Source: Pseudonocardia sp. ICBG1293 (GTDB taxonomy: Bacteria; Actinomycetota; Actinomycetes; Mycobacteriales; Pseudonocardiaceae). From it: a stretch of 64,000 bases of DNA. Shown in pieces: positions 21,485 through 28,631 of this stretch. Positions within the stretch are counted from its first letter, which is position 1; each line of letters starts with the position of its first letter. Below the pieces are notes generated by a model that saw nothing but the letters and a program-made list of their open reading frames with translations, had not been told where the DNA came from and made no database searches. The position numbers and the translations under genes are program-made. The DNA lies in contig NZ_JAHLEL010000057.1 of the NCBI RefSeq assembly GCF_020131355.1, positions 1-64,000 of the forward strand, given 5' to 3'.

Positions 21485-24328
21485 CTAGCGGACGACGTTG
21501 ACCAGGCGTCCCGGCACGACGATGACCTTCTTCGGCTCGGCCCCGTCCAGTGCGGCGACGACCTTCTCGTCGGCCAGCGCGGCCGCCCGGATGTCGTCCT
21601 GACCGGCGTCGGCGGCGACGGTGACCCGCGAGCGGACCTTGCCGTTGACCTGGATCGGGTACTCGACGGTGTCCGCCACCAGGTACCGCTCGTCGGCGAC
21701 CGGGAACGGGGCGTAGGCCAGGGTGTCGTCGTGGCCCAGCTTCTGCCACAGCTCCTCGGCGATGTGCGGGGCCAGCGGGGCCAGCATCAGCACCAGCGAC
21801 TCGGCGACCTCGCGCTCGACCGGCGTCCCGCGCTTGGTCAGCGCGTTGTTCAGCTCGATCAGCTTCGCCGCGGCGGTGTTGTAGTGCAGCGCCGGGTAGT
21901 CCGCGCGGACCCCGGCGATCGCCTTGTGCAGCGCGCGCAGGATCTCCTCCGACGGCGCGTCCTCGACGACGGTCACCGCACCGGTGTCCTCGTCGACCAG
22001 GTTGCGCCACACCCGCTGCAGGAACCGCTGCGGGCCGACGACGTCGCGGGTCGACCACGGACGGGAGGCGTCCATCGGGCCGGTGTACATCTCGTAGAGC
22101 CGGAAGGTGTCCGCGCCGTAGCGGTCGCACATGTCGTCGGGGGTCACCACGTTCTTCAGCGACTTGCCCATCTTCCCGTACTCCCGGGTGACGGGCTGCC
22201 CGTTCCACGTGAAACCGCTGTCGGACTCCACCACCTCCTCCGCGGGCACGTAGGTGCCGCGGGCGTCGGTGTAGGCCCAGGCCTGGATGTAGCCCTGGTT
22301 GAACAGCTTCCGGAACGGCTCCTCGCTCGTCACGTGGCCCAGGTCGAACAGCACCTTGTGCCAGAACCGCGAGTACAGCAGGTGCAGCACCGCGTGCTCG
22401 ACGCCGCCGACGTACAGGTCGACGCCGCCCGGATCGGCCGCGGACCGGGCCGCGTCCTTCCCGATCCAGTACTTCTCGGCCTCGGGCGAGACGAACCGCT
22501 CCGCGTTCTCCGGGTCCAGATAGCGCAGGTAGTACCAGCACGACCCGGCCCACTGCGGCATCGTGTTCGTCTCGCGGCGGTACTGCTTCGGGCCGTCGCC
22601 CAGGTCCAGCTCGACGGCCACCCACTCGTGCGCCCGGGACAACGGCGGCTCCGGCTCGGAGTTCGCGTCGTCGGGGGCGTAGGTCTTGGGCGCGTAGTCG
22701 TCGACGTCGGGCAGCACGACCGGGAGCCGGTCCTCGGGCAGCGCGATCGGACCGTGCTCGTCCCAGACCACCGGGAACGGCTCGCCCCAGTAGCGCTGCC
22801 GGGAGAACAGCCAGTCGCGCAGCTTGTACTGCACGACGCCCTCGCCCGCGCCCCGCGCCGTCAGCCAGTCGATGATCGTGCGCTTGGCCTCGTCGACACC
22901 CAGCCCGTCCAGGCTGATCTCGTCGTTCGCGGAGTTGATGGTCGGGCCGTCGCCGGTGTACGCGCCGCCCGCCCAGTCCGCGGGCGGCTGCACCGTGCGC
23001 ACGTGCGGCAGGCCGAAGGTCTCGGCGAAGTCCCAGTCCCGGGTGTCCTCGGCGGGCACGGCCATGATCGCGCCGGTGCCGTAGCCCATCAGCACGTAGT
23101 CGGCGACGAACACCGGGACGGCCGCGCCGTTCACCGGGTTGGTGGCGTACGCGCCGGTGAACACACCGGTCTTGTCCTTGTTCTCCTGGCGGTCCAGCTC
23201 GGACTTGCGCGCGGCCTCGGCCCGGTACGCCTCGACGGCCTCGGCGGGCGTCGCGGCGCCGCCCGTCCAGCGCGTGTCGGTGCCGGCCGGCCACTCCTGC
23301 GGGACCAGCGAGCCGACCAGCGGGTGCTCGGGCGCCAGCACCATGTAGGTGGCACCGAACAGGGTGTCCGGGCGGGTCGTGAAGACCTCGATCGCGGCGT
23401 CACCGGCGACCACCGGGAAGCGCACGCGGGCGCCCTCGGAGCGGCCGATCCAGTTGCGCTGCATCGCCTTGACCGACTCCGGCCAGTCGACCCGGTCCAG
23501 GTCGTCGGCCAGCCGGTCGGCGTAGGCGGTGATCCGCATCATCCACTGCTTGAGGTTGCGGCGGAACACCGGGAAGTTGCCCCGCTCGGAGCGGCCGTCC
23601 GCGGTGACCTCCTCGTTCGCCAGCACCGTGCCCAGGCCGGGGCACCAGTTCACCGGCGCCTCGGAGATGTAGGCCAGCCGGTACCCGTCGACGGCGGCCC
23701 GCCGGTCGGCCTCGGACAGCTCGGCCCACGGGCGGCCGTCCGGGGTGGGTCGGGTGCCTGCCGCGAACTGCTCGCGCAGCTCGGTGATCGGGCGGGCGCG
23801 GCCGGCCTCGGTGTCGTACCAGGACTCGAAGATCTCCCGGAAGATCCACTGGGTCCAGCGGTAGAACTCGACGTCGGTGGTGGACACCGAACGGCGCGGG
23901 TCGTGGCCCAGGCCCAGCTGGCGCAGCTGCTGCCGGTAGCGGGCGATGTTCGCCTCGGTCGTCGTGCGCGGGTGCGTCCCGGTCTGGACGGCGTACTGCT
24001 CGGCGGGCAGCCCGAAGGCGTCGAAGCCCATCGGGTGCAGCACGTTGTGGCCGTTCATCCGCAGGTAGCGGCCCAGCACGTCGGTGCCGATGAAGCCCAG
24101 CGGGTGCCCGACGTGCAGCCCCGCCCCGGAGGGGTAGGGGAACATGTCCATCAGGTAGACCTTCGGCTTCTCGGAGCCGGGCTGACCCGGGTCCGGGGCG
24201 TGGAAGGTCTGCTCGGTCTCCCAGAAGTCCTGCCACTTCCGCTCGATCCGGGCGGCCATCTCGGCGTCGTAGCGGTACGCCGGGCGGTCCGCGCGCGACT
24301 CGGTGGCAGTGCTGGTCTCGGTGCTCAT
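21485..24328 (-). CDS. leuS: Leucyl-tRNA synthetase
   Basis: LeuS (947 aa) charges tRNA-Leu. The HIGH-type motif is in YPSGAGLHVGHPLGF at about 60-74. The editing (CP1) insert has the TTRPDTLFGATYMVLAPEH region at about 310-328, and KMSKS appears as GKMGKSLKN near 705. Length is normal for bacterial LeuS. The ATG at 24328 has GAGGTGA upstream; the longer frame from 24385 overlaps the leader. A 12-codon leader ORF (24443-24481) and a 9-bp hairpin (24390-24422) precede it. A parS sequence lies inside the coding region at 22202-22215. Confidence 0.97.
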   Translation of the reverse strand: MSTETSTATESRADRPAYRYDAEMAARIERKWQDFWETEQTFHAPDPGQPGSEKPKVYLMDMFPYPSGAGLHVGHPLGFIGTDVLGRYLRMNGHNVLHPMGFDAFGLPAEQYAVQTGTHPRTTTEANIARYRQQLRQLGLGHDPRRSVSTTDVEFYRWTQWIFREIFESWYDTEAGRARPITELREQFAAGTRPTPDGRPWAELSEADRRAAVDGYRLAYISEAPVNWCPGLGTVLANEEVTADGRSERGNFPVFRRNLKQWMMRITAYADRLADDLDRVDWPESVKAMQRNWIGRSEGARVRFPVVAGDAAIEVFTTRPDTLFGATYMVLAPEHPLVGSLVPQEWPAGTDTRWTGGAATPAEAVEAYRAEAARKSELDRQENKDKTGVFTGAYATNPVNGAAVPVFVADYVLMGYGTGAIMAVPAEDTRDWDFAETFGLPHVRTVQPPADWAGGAYTGDGPTINSANDEISLDGLGVDEAKRTIIDWLTARGAGEGVVQYKLRDWLFSRQRYWGEPFPVVWDEHGPIALPEDRLPVVLPDVDDYAPKTYAPDDANSEPEPPLSRAHEWVAVELDLGDGPKQYRRETNTMPQWAGSCWYYLRYLDPENAERFVSPEAEKYWIGKDAARSAADPGGVDLYVGGVEHAVLHLLYSRFWHKVLFDLGHVTSEEPFRKLFNQGYIQAWAYTDARGTYVPAEEVVESDSGFTWNGQPVTREYGKMGKSLKNVVTPDDMCDRYGADTFRLYEMYTGPMDASRPWSTRDVVGPQRFLQRVWRNLVDEDTGAVTVVEDAPSEEILRALHKAIAGVRADYPALHYNTAAAKLIELNNALTKRGTPVEREVAESLVLMLAPLAPHIAEELWQKLGHDDTLAYAPFPVADERYLVADTVEYPIQVNGKVRSRVTVAADAGQDDIRAAALADEKVVAALDGAEPKKVIVVPGRLVNVVR
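22202..22215. promoter_or_regulatory. parS: parS site inside leuS
   Basis: GTTCCACGTGAAAC, a 14-bp ParB-binding core match, within the leuS coding sequence (encoding the FTWN of GFTWNGQP). It is about 17 kb from the main parS cluster. Confidence 0.8.
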
Positions 24329-24389
24329 GTCCGTCTCACCTCGGGGGGAACCTGTCGTGACGGCCCGTCCCGGGCCGGCGAACACGTCG

Positions 24390-24422
24390 CGACCCCTCGC
24401 ACCGTGCGGGCGGGAGGGGTCG
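24390..24422 (-). terminator. Hairpin in leuS leader (candidate attenuator)
   Basis: CGACCCCTC (24390-24398) and GAGGGGTCG (24414-24422) form a perfect 9-bp stem with a 15-nt loop. It lies between the leader ORF stop and the leuS start on the minus strand. Confidence 0.5.
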
Positions 24423-24442
24423 TCGCGGCGCCGTTGTGGTCG

Positions 24443-24481
24443 CTACGACGCCGCGCCGGTAAGTCGGCGAGCCGTGCACAT
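24443..24481 (-). CDS. leuS leader peptide (12 aa)
   Basis: ATG at 24481 encodes MCTARRLTGAAS, then UAG. Exactly 6 nt before the ATG on the minus strand is TACCCT, the geometry of the window's leaderless genes, so the leuS transcript would begin with this ORF. It has one Leu codon, CTT, which is rare in such genomes. A hairpin follows between this ORF and leuS. The arrangement looks like translation-dependent attenuation (inference). Confidence 0.5.
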   Translation of the reverse strand: MCTARRLTGAAS

Positions 24482-24487
24482 GTGACC

Positions 24488-24493
24488 AGGGTA
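24488..24493 (-). promoter_or_regulatory. -10 hexamer of leuS leader promoter
   Basis: Minus strand TACCCT, GGTCAC, then ATG. The divergent SdpI-like gene has the near-identical TACCCT-GGTCAC-GTG on the plus strand 33 bp away, so the two promoters mirror each other. Confidence 0.5.
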
Positions 24494-24525
24494 GCCGGGG
24501 CGGGCGAACCGGTTCTGACGGGTTC

Positions 24526-24531
24526 TACCCT
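24526..24531 (+). promoter_or_regulatory. -10 hexamer of leaderless SdpI-like gene promoter
   Basis: TACCCT, then GGTCAC (6 nt), then the GTG at 24538. Confidence 0.5.
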
Positions 24532-24537
24532 GGTCAC

Positions 24538-25023
24538 GTGCCCACGACGCTCCGCCTGCTCCTCGCCGCCCTGCTCCTGCTGGCCGGGGTGGTCCTCGTC
24601 GTCCTCGCCGTGCTGGGGGCGACCGGCCGCCTGCCCCGCAACCGGTTCCTCGGTGTCCGCACCGCGGACAGCCTGCGCACCGCCGACGCGTTCACCGTCG
24701 CCAACCGGGTGGCCGCGCCTCCGGTGGGGGCCGCCGGGGCGGTCGCGCTCGTCGGCGGCACGGTGCTGGTGTTCCTGGACCGGACCGGCGCCGCCCCGTG
24801 GGTGCTGGGTGCGATCGCGCTGGTCGGGACGGTCGTGCTGGCCGGTCTCGGCGGTGCGGTCGGGGCGCGGGCCGCGGCGGCGGCGATCGCCGCGCAGACC
24901 GCGGCACCGAGCTGCGGCGGGGTCTGCGCCGGCTGCGACCTGGTCGCGGGCTGCCGTGACGCGACCGGCACCGAGCCGGGATCGGAGCCCGGGGCCCGGA
25001 CCGGCCTCGCCCGCGAGGCCTGA
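24538..25023 (+). CDS. SdpI family membrane protein
   Basis: A 161-aa protein with three hydrophobic segments (about 5-25, 60-80, 87-110) around the SdpI-family signature GRLPRNRFLGVRTADSLRTA then DAFTVANRVAAP. In Bacillus, SdpI gives immunity to the SdpC toxin; actinobacterial relatives have no proven role. The C-terminal tail contains four cysteines (SCGGVCAGCDLVAGC, about 122-136), which may bind metal or form disulfides. Start is a leaderless-type GTG. Confidence 0.82.
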   Translation: MPTTLRLLLAALLLLAGVVLVVLAVLGATGRLPRNRFLGVRTADSLRTADAFTVANRVAAPPVGAAGAVALVGGTVLVFLDRTGAAPWVLGAIALVGTVVLAGLGGAVGARAAAAAIAAQTAAPSCGGVCAGCDLVAGCRDATGTEPGSEPGARTGLAREA

Positions 25024-25067
25024 CCCGCACCGGTCGCGGCGCCCGAGCCGCCGGTGCGCCCCGGGAC

Positions 25068-25577
25068 TCACCAGCCCCGCGAGCCCGGCCCGCCCTTGAA
25101 CGGGCCCACGACGTCGTCGGTGACCCAGCCGCCGTAGAAGCCGCCCGGCTGCGGGCGGACCACCTCGCCGTCGAGGAGCACCCGCTCGAACGGCGCCACG
25201 TACACCGCGACCCGGTCGGTCAGCTCCGGGTAGCGCGCATCCGGCTGCGGGTACCACCACGCGACGTCGGCGAGCACCGGCGTGCCGGGGACGCGCACGT
25301 CGCAGTAGTGCGCGACGCCCTTCCACTCGCAGAAGGTCCGCTGCTCCCCGGGGACCAGCAGGCCGTCCCCGAACGCGGTGCGGGGCAGGTACCAGGTCGG
25401 CGGATGGCTCGTCTCCAGCACCCGCACCAGGTCCGCGGAGGCGGCGACGAGCGTCCCGCCGTGCCACAGCTCAGCGCGCCGGGCGACCCGCTCCGCGCGC
25501 GGGGGGCGCGGGTAGTCCCACACCGACTCCTGGCCGGGGCCGACGGGGTCGGGCTGCGGGCGACGGTCGAACGGCAC
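25068..25577 (-). CDS. DUF427 domain-containing protein
   Basis: A 169-aa DUF427 protein. The core motifs PPTWYLPRTAFGDGLLVPGE (about 59-78) and RTFCEWKGVAHYCDV (about 80-94) are typical, followed by AWWYPQPDARYPELTDRVAV and ERVLLDGEVVRPQPGGFYGG. The function of the family is unknown. The GTG at 25577 is preceded by TACCGT at exactly 6 nt. It lies 42 bp from the convergent SdpI-like gene. Confidence 0.88.
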   Translation of the reverse strand: MPFDRRPQPDPVGPGQESVWDYPRPPRAERVARRAELWHGGTLVAASADLVRVLETSHPPTWYLPRTAFGDGLLVPGEQRTFCEWKGVAHYCDVRVPGTPVLADVAWWYPQPDARYPELTDRVAVYVAPFERVLLDGEVVRPQPGGFYGGWVTDDVVGPFKGGPGSRGW

Positions 25578-25583
25578 GACCCC

Positions 25584-25589
25584 ACGGTA
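25584..25589 (-). promoter_or_regulatory. -10 hexamer of leaderless DUF427 promoter
   Basis: Minus strand TACCGT, then GGGGTC (6 nt), then the GTG at 25577. Confidence 0.5.
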
Positions 25590-25665
25590 GGCCGGTCGAC
25601 GATCCCCGGCCCGCTCACGGCGTCGCCCTGCGACACGGCGACGACCGTGTGCGGTCCGGCCGGGG

Positions 25666-26263
25666 TCAGTTCCAGGCCGGATCCCGGGGGAAGGTGGCGA
25701 GCAGCGCCAGGGGCACGCCCTGGCGGCGCAGCACCCGTTCCCACAGCTGGTCGTAGACGGTGGTCAGCAGGTCGTCGGGCAGGCCGGGGACGACGTACCA
25801 GTCACCCCGGGCGATCTCGCCGCCCAGCTGGCCCGCGTCCCAGCCGGAGTAGCCGGCGAAAGATCCGCAGGCCGCGCACCCGCTGCGCGAGCGGGGCCGG
25901 GTCGGAGTCCAGGTCGACCAGCTGCACCGGGGGTCGCACCGGCATCAGGCCGCCGATCCCGCGGCCGGTCTCGCCGGTGCGCAGGGCGGCCAGGCAGAGG
26001 GCGGTACGCGTCTCGACCGGTCCGCCGACGAACATGGTCCCGGGGTCGCTGGTGAGCCCGGCCCAGCGCGGCAGCACGTCCCGCACGGCCGCCTGGCCCG
26101 GCCGGTTGAGCACGACCCCGAGGCTGCCCTGCGGACGGTGCTCGATCATGTAGACGACCGTCCGCGAGAAGTTCGGGTCGCCCAGGCCGGGGGCGGCGAC
26201 GAGCAGACTCCCCGGCGTGACCGGGGGAAGGGCGGCGCCTCGCGTGGCGCGGTGTTCCCGCAC
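25666..26263 (-). pseudogene. YqgE/AlgH family protein, frameshifted
   Basis: A member of UPF0301 (YqgE/AlgH), about 200 aa, role unclear. The N-part has PGSLLVAAPGLGDPNFSRTV, YMIEHRPQGSLGVVLNRPG and the family's FVGGPVETRTALCL. After RVRGLRIF the frame shifts: AGYSGWDAGQLGGEIARGDW, then YVVPGLPDDLLTTVYDQLWE and ending ATFPRDPAWN, continue in another frame to the stop at 25666. The cause is one extra base in the AAA run at 25859-25861. Both halves are intact, so a homopolymer sequence error is plausible. It sits upstream of pcnA's terminal end, on the same strand. Confidence 0.82.
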
Positions 26264-26356
26264 CGGTCCATGTTCGCACCTGCGACGCGGACGCGGTGCC
26301 GCCACCCGTTCGCCGTAGTGGGAGACCTCCGCACGATCATCCATACGTTCGTGTAA

Positions 26357-26387
26357 TACGTACGTACACCCTCGTGGACGTACGTAC
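26357..26387. repeat. Paired CGTACGTA repeats between yqgE and pcnA
   Basis: ACGTACGTAC occurs at 26358-26367 and again at 26378-26387, 20 bp apart (two helical turns). A degenerate third motif, ATACGTTCGTG, lies about 15 bp to the left. It resembles an operator array upstream of yqgE. Confidence 0.5.
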
Positions 26388-26403
26388 AGGACGGGTGTCC
26401 GGG

Positions 26404-27924
26404 TCAGAGGTTCTCGGCCGCCCAGGCCCGCAGCGCCGCCTCGGCCTGGCCGTCGTCCATCGGGCCCTGCTCCATCCGCAGCGCCAGCATGTGCCGGTAG
26501 GCCTTCCCGACCGCGGGGCCCGGCGGGATGCCCAGCAGCTCCATGATCCGGTTGCCGTCGAGGTCCGGGCGGATCGCGTCGAGCTCCTCCTGCGCGCGCA
26601 GCTCGGTGATCCGGTCCTCCAGGCCGTCGTAGTTGCGCTGCAGCGCCGAGGCCCGGCGCCGGTTGCGGGTCGTGCAGTCCGACCGGACCAGCTTGTGCAG
26701 CCGGTCCAGCAGCGGGCCCGCGTCGGTGACGTACCGGCGCACCGCGGAGTCGGTCCACTCGCCCTTGCCGTAGCCGTGGAACCGCAGGTGCAGGTAGACG
26801 AGCTGGCACACGTCGTCGACCAGGGCCTTGGGGTACTTCAGGGCACGCAGCCGCGTGCGGGCCATCTTCGCCCCGACCACCTCGTGATGGTGGAACGAGA
26901 CCCGCCCGTCCGGCTCCTTGCGCCGGGTCGCCGGCTTGCCGATGTCGTGCAGCAGCGCGGCCAGCCGCAGCACCAGGTCCGGGCCGTCGTCCTCGCGCTC
27001 GATGGCCTGTTCCATGACGACCAGCGAGTGCGTGTAGACGTCCTTGTGCTGCATGTGCTCGTCGGTCTCGAGCTGCATGGCCGGGACCTCGGGCACGACG
27101 TGCCGGGCCAGGCCGGTGTCGCAGAGCAGCTCCAGCCCGCGCCGGGGGTGCTCCCCGAGCATCAGCTTGCTGAACTCGGCCTGCACCCGCTCCGCGGTGA
27201 TCCGGGTCAGCTCGTCGGCCATCCCCGTCATCGCGGCGGTGACCCGCTCGGCGGGGGAGAAGCCGAGCTGGGAGACGAACCGGGCGGCGCGCAGCATCCG
27301 CAGCGGGTCGTCGGCGAATGAGCGCTCGGGGAGGTCCGGGGTGTCGAGCACGCCCTGGGCGAGAGCGGCGAACCCGCCGTGCGGGTCGACGAAGCGGCGG
27401 TCCGGCCCGGTGAGCTCGACGGCCATCGCGTTGACCGTGAAGTCGCGGCGCACCAGGTCGCCCTCGACGGTGTCGCCGAACCGGACCTCGGGGTTGCGGG
27501 AGGCGCCGTCGTAGGTGTCGGCGCGGAAGGTCGTCACCTCGAGCGTCTGGCCGTCGCGGCGCAGGCCGACCGTGCCGAAGGCGATCCCGGTGTCCCAGAC
27601 AGCCTCGGCCCAGCCGCGCACGATCGCCAGGATCTGCTCCGGGCGGGCGTCGGTGGTGAAGTCGAGATCACCGGAGTCGCGGGCCGACGCCCCGGTACCG
27701 CGCAGCACCGCGTCCCGGACGCTGCCGCCGACGAGGTAGAGCAGGTGACCGCGGGCGGCGAAGCGGGCCGCCAGCTCGTCGGCGACGGACGGGACGTCGA
27801 GGAGTGCGACCACGGCATCCTCCTGTGCTCGCTGCAGCTCGTCCGGGTCCGGGGCCGAGCCGGCCGGGGGCCGGGTGGGCGGGATCACCTGTCGGGCGGT
27901 GGAGGACGGGGACGACGAGGACAC
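26404..27924 (-). CDS. pcnA: CCA tRNA nucleotidyltransferase / poly(A) polymerase family
   Basis: A 506-aa class II nucleotidyltransferase that adds or repairs the tRNA 3' CCA. The head domain has YLVGGSVRDAVL (about 66-77), DLDFTT (metal Asps), RRDFTVNAMA and the neck FADDPLRMLRAARFVSQLGF. An HD-type hydrolase region follows (HKDVYTHSLVVMEQ, LAALLHDIGKPATR), then the C-terminal body. The GTG at 27924 gives the shortest complete protein; a TAGACT hexamer lies 8 nt before it. It is divergent from mutT4, the same order as Rv3907c-Rv3908. Confidence 0.95.
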   Translation of the reverse strand: MSSSSPSSTARQVIPPTRPPAGSAPDPDELQRAQEDAVVALLDVPSVADELAARFAARGHLLYLVGGSVRDAVLRGTGASARDSGDLDFTTDARPEQILAIVRGWAEAVWDTGIAFGTVGLRRDGQTLEVTTFRADTYDGASRNPEVRFGDTVEGDLVRRDFTVNAMAVELTGPDRRFVDPHGGFAALAQGVLDTPDLPERSFADDPLRMLRAARFVSQLGFSPAERVTAAMTGMADELTRITAERVQAEFSKLMLGEHPRRGLELLCDTGLARHVVPEVPAMQLETDEHMQHKDVYTHSLVVMEQAIEREDDGPDLVLRLAALLHDIGKPATRRKEPDGRVSFHHHEVVGAKMARTRLRALKYPKALVDDVCQLVYLHLRFHGYGKGEWTDSAVRRYVTDAGPLLDRLHKLVRSDCTTRNRRRASALQRNYDGLEDRITELRAQEELDAIRPDLDGNRIMELLGIPPGPAVGKAYRHMLALRMEQGPMDDGQAEAALRAWAAENL

Positions 27925-27932
27925 GACGGGCC

Positions 27933-27938
27933 AGTCTA
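27933..27938 (-). promoter_or_regulatory. -10 hexamer before pcnA
   Basis: Minus strand TAGACT, then 8 nt, then the GTG at 27924; no ribosome-binding site. Confidence 0.35.
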
Positions 27939-28070
27939 GGCAACGCGCCCGGACGGCGGGCACGGGTCCGGCGTCACGCCGCGTGCTCCGACCGCTGATC
28001 GACGGCGGGTCGACCGGGTGACGCGCGCCCCCGGGCGGCTCGTCGACCTCCCTCCGGGCCACCTCCTCGT

Positions 28071-28076
28071 TACCAT
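28071..28076 (+). promoter_or_regulatory. -10 hexamer of leaderless mutT4 promoter
   Basis: TACCAT, then CGCCAC (6 nt), then the ATG at 28083. Confidence 0.5.
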
Positions 28077-28082
28077 CGCCAC

Positions 28083-28631
28083 ATGTCCACCTCCCGCGGC
28101 CGCTCCTCGGCAGGGCGCGGCGCGGAACCCGGTCGTGAGGGCCGGAGCGCACGCGCCGGCCGTGCCGGGCGCGCCGACCGGTCCCCGGACCGGCGCCGGC
28201 GGCTGCGCACGGTGGACGAGACGTCCGCGGGCGGTCTCGTGGTGCACCCCGGTACCGGTGCCGCCGCGCTGATCGGCCGGCTGGACCGGCGGGGCCGGTT
28301 GCTGTGGTCGCTGCCGAAGGGCCACATCGAGGCCGGTGAGACCGCCGAGCAGGCCGCGGTGCGCGAGGTGCAGGAGGAGACCGGCATCATCGGTGAGGTG
28401 CTGGCTCCCCTGGGCACCATCGACTTCTGGTTCGTCGCCGAGGACCGGCGCGTGCACAAGACGGTGCACCACTACCTGATGCGCGCGCTCGGCGGCGAGC
28501 TGTGCGACGAGGACGTCGAGGTCTCCGAGGTGGCCTGGGTGCCGCTCGACGAGCTCGAGGGCCGCCTCGCCTACGCCGACGAACGCCGGTTGATCCGGCA
28601 TGCGGCCAACCTGCTGGAGGAGACGGCGTGA
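28083..28631 (+). CDS. mutT4: Nudix hydrolase (MutT4-like)
   Basis: A 182-aa Nudix hydrolase. The first ~40 residues are Arg/Gly-rich and probably disordered. The Nudix fold starts at VDETSAGGLVVHPGTGAAAL, with a complete box (GHIEAGETAEQAAVREVQEE, then TGI) at about 80-102. The position divergent to pcnA and overlapping the DUF6049 gene matches mycobacterial mutT4 (Rv3908), a nucleotide-sanitising enzyme by analogy. Start is a leaderless ATG. Its TGA overlaps the next gene's GTG. Confidence 0.92.
   Translation: MSTSRGRSSAGRGAEPGREGRSARAGRAGRADRSPDRRRRLRTVDETSAGGLVVHPGTGAAALIGRLDRRGRLLWSLPKGHIEAGETAEQAAVREVQEETGIIGEVLAPLGTIDFWFVAEDRRVHKTVHHYLMRALGGELCDEDVEVSEVAWVPLDELEGRLAYADERRLIRHAANLLEETA

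Noticed and set aside
24329..24500. T-box riboswitch before leuS
   Set aside because: No T-box sequence or antiterminator bulge is visible; the leader ORF and hairpin are a different layout.
21356..25099. 1,247-codon plus-strand frame
   Set aside because: Antisense shadow of leuS, which has full synthetase motifs.
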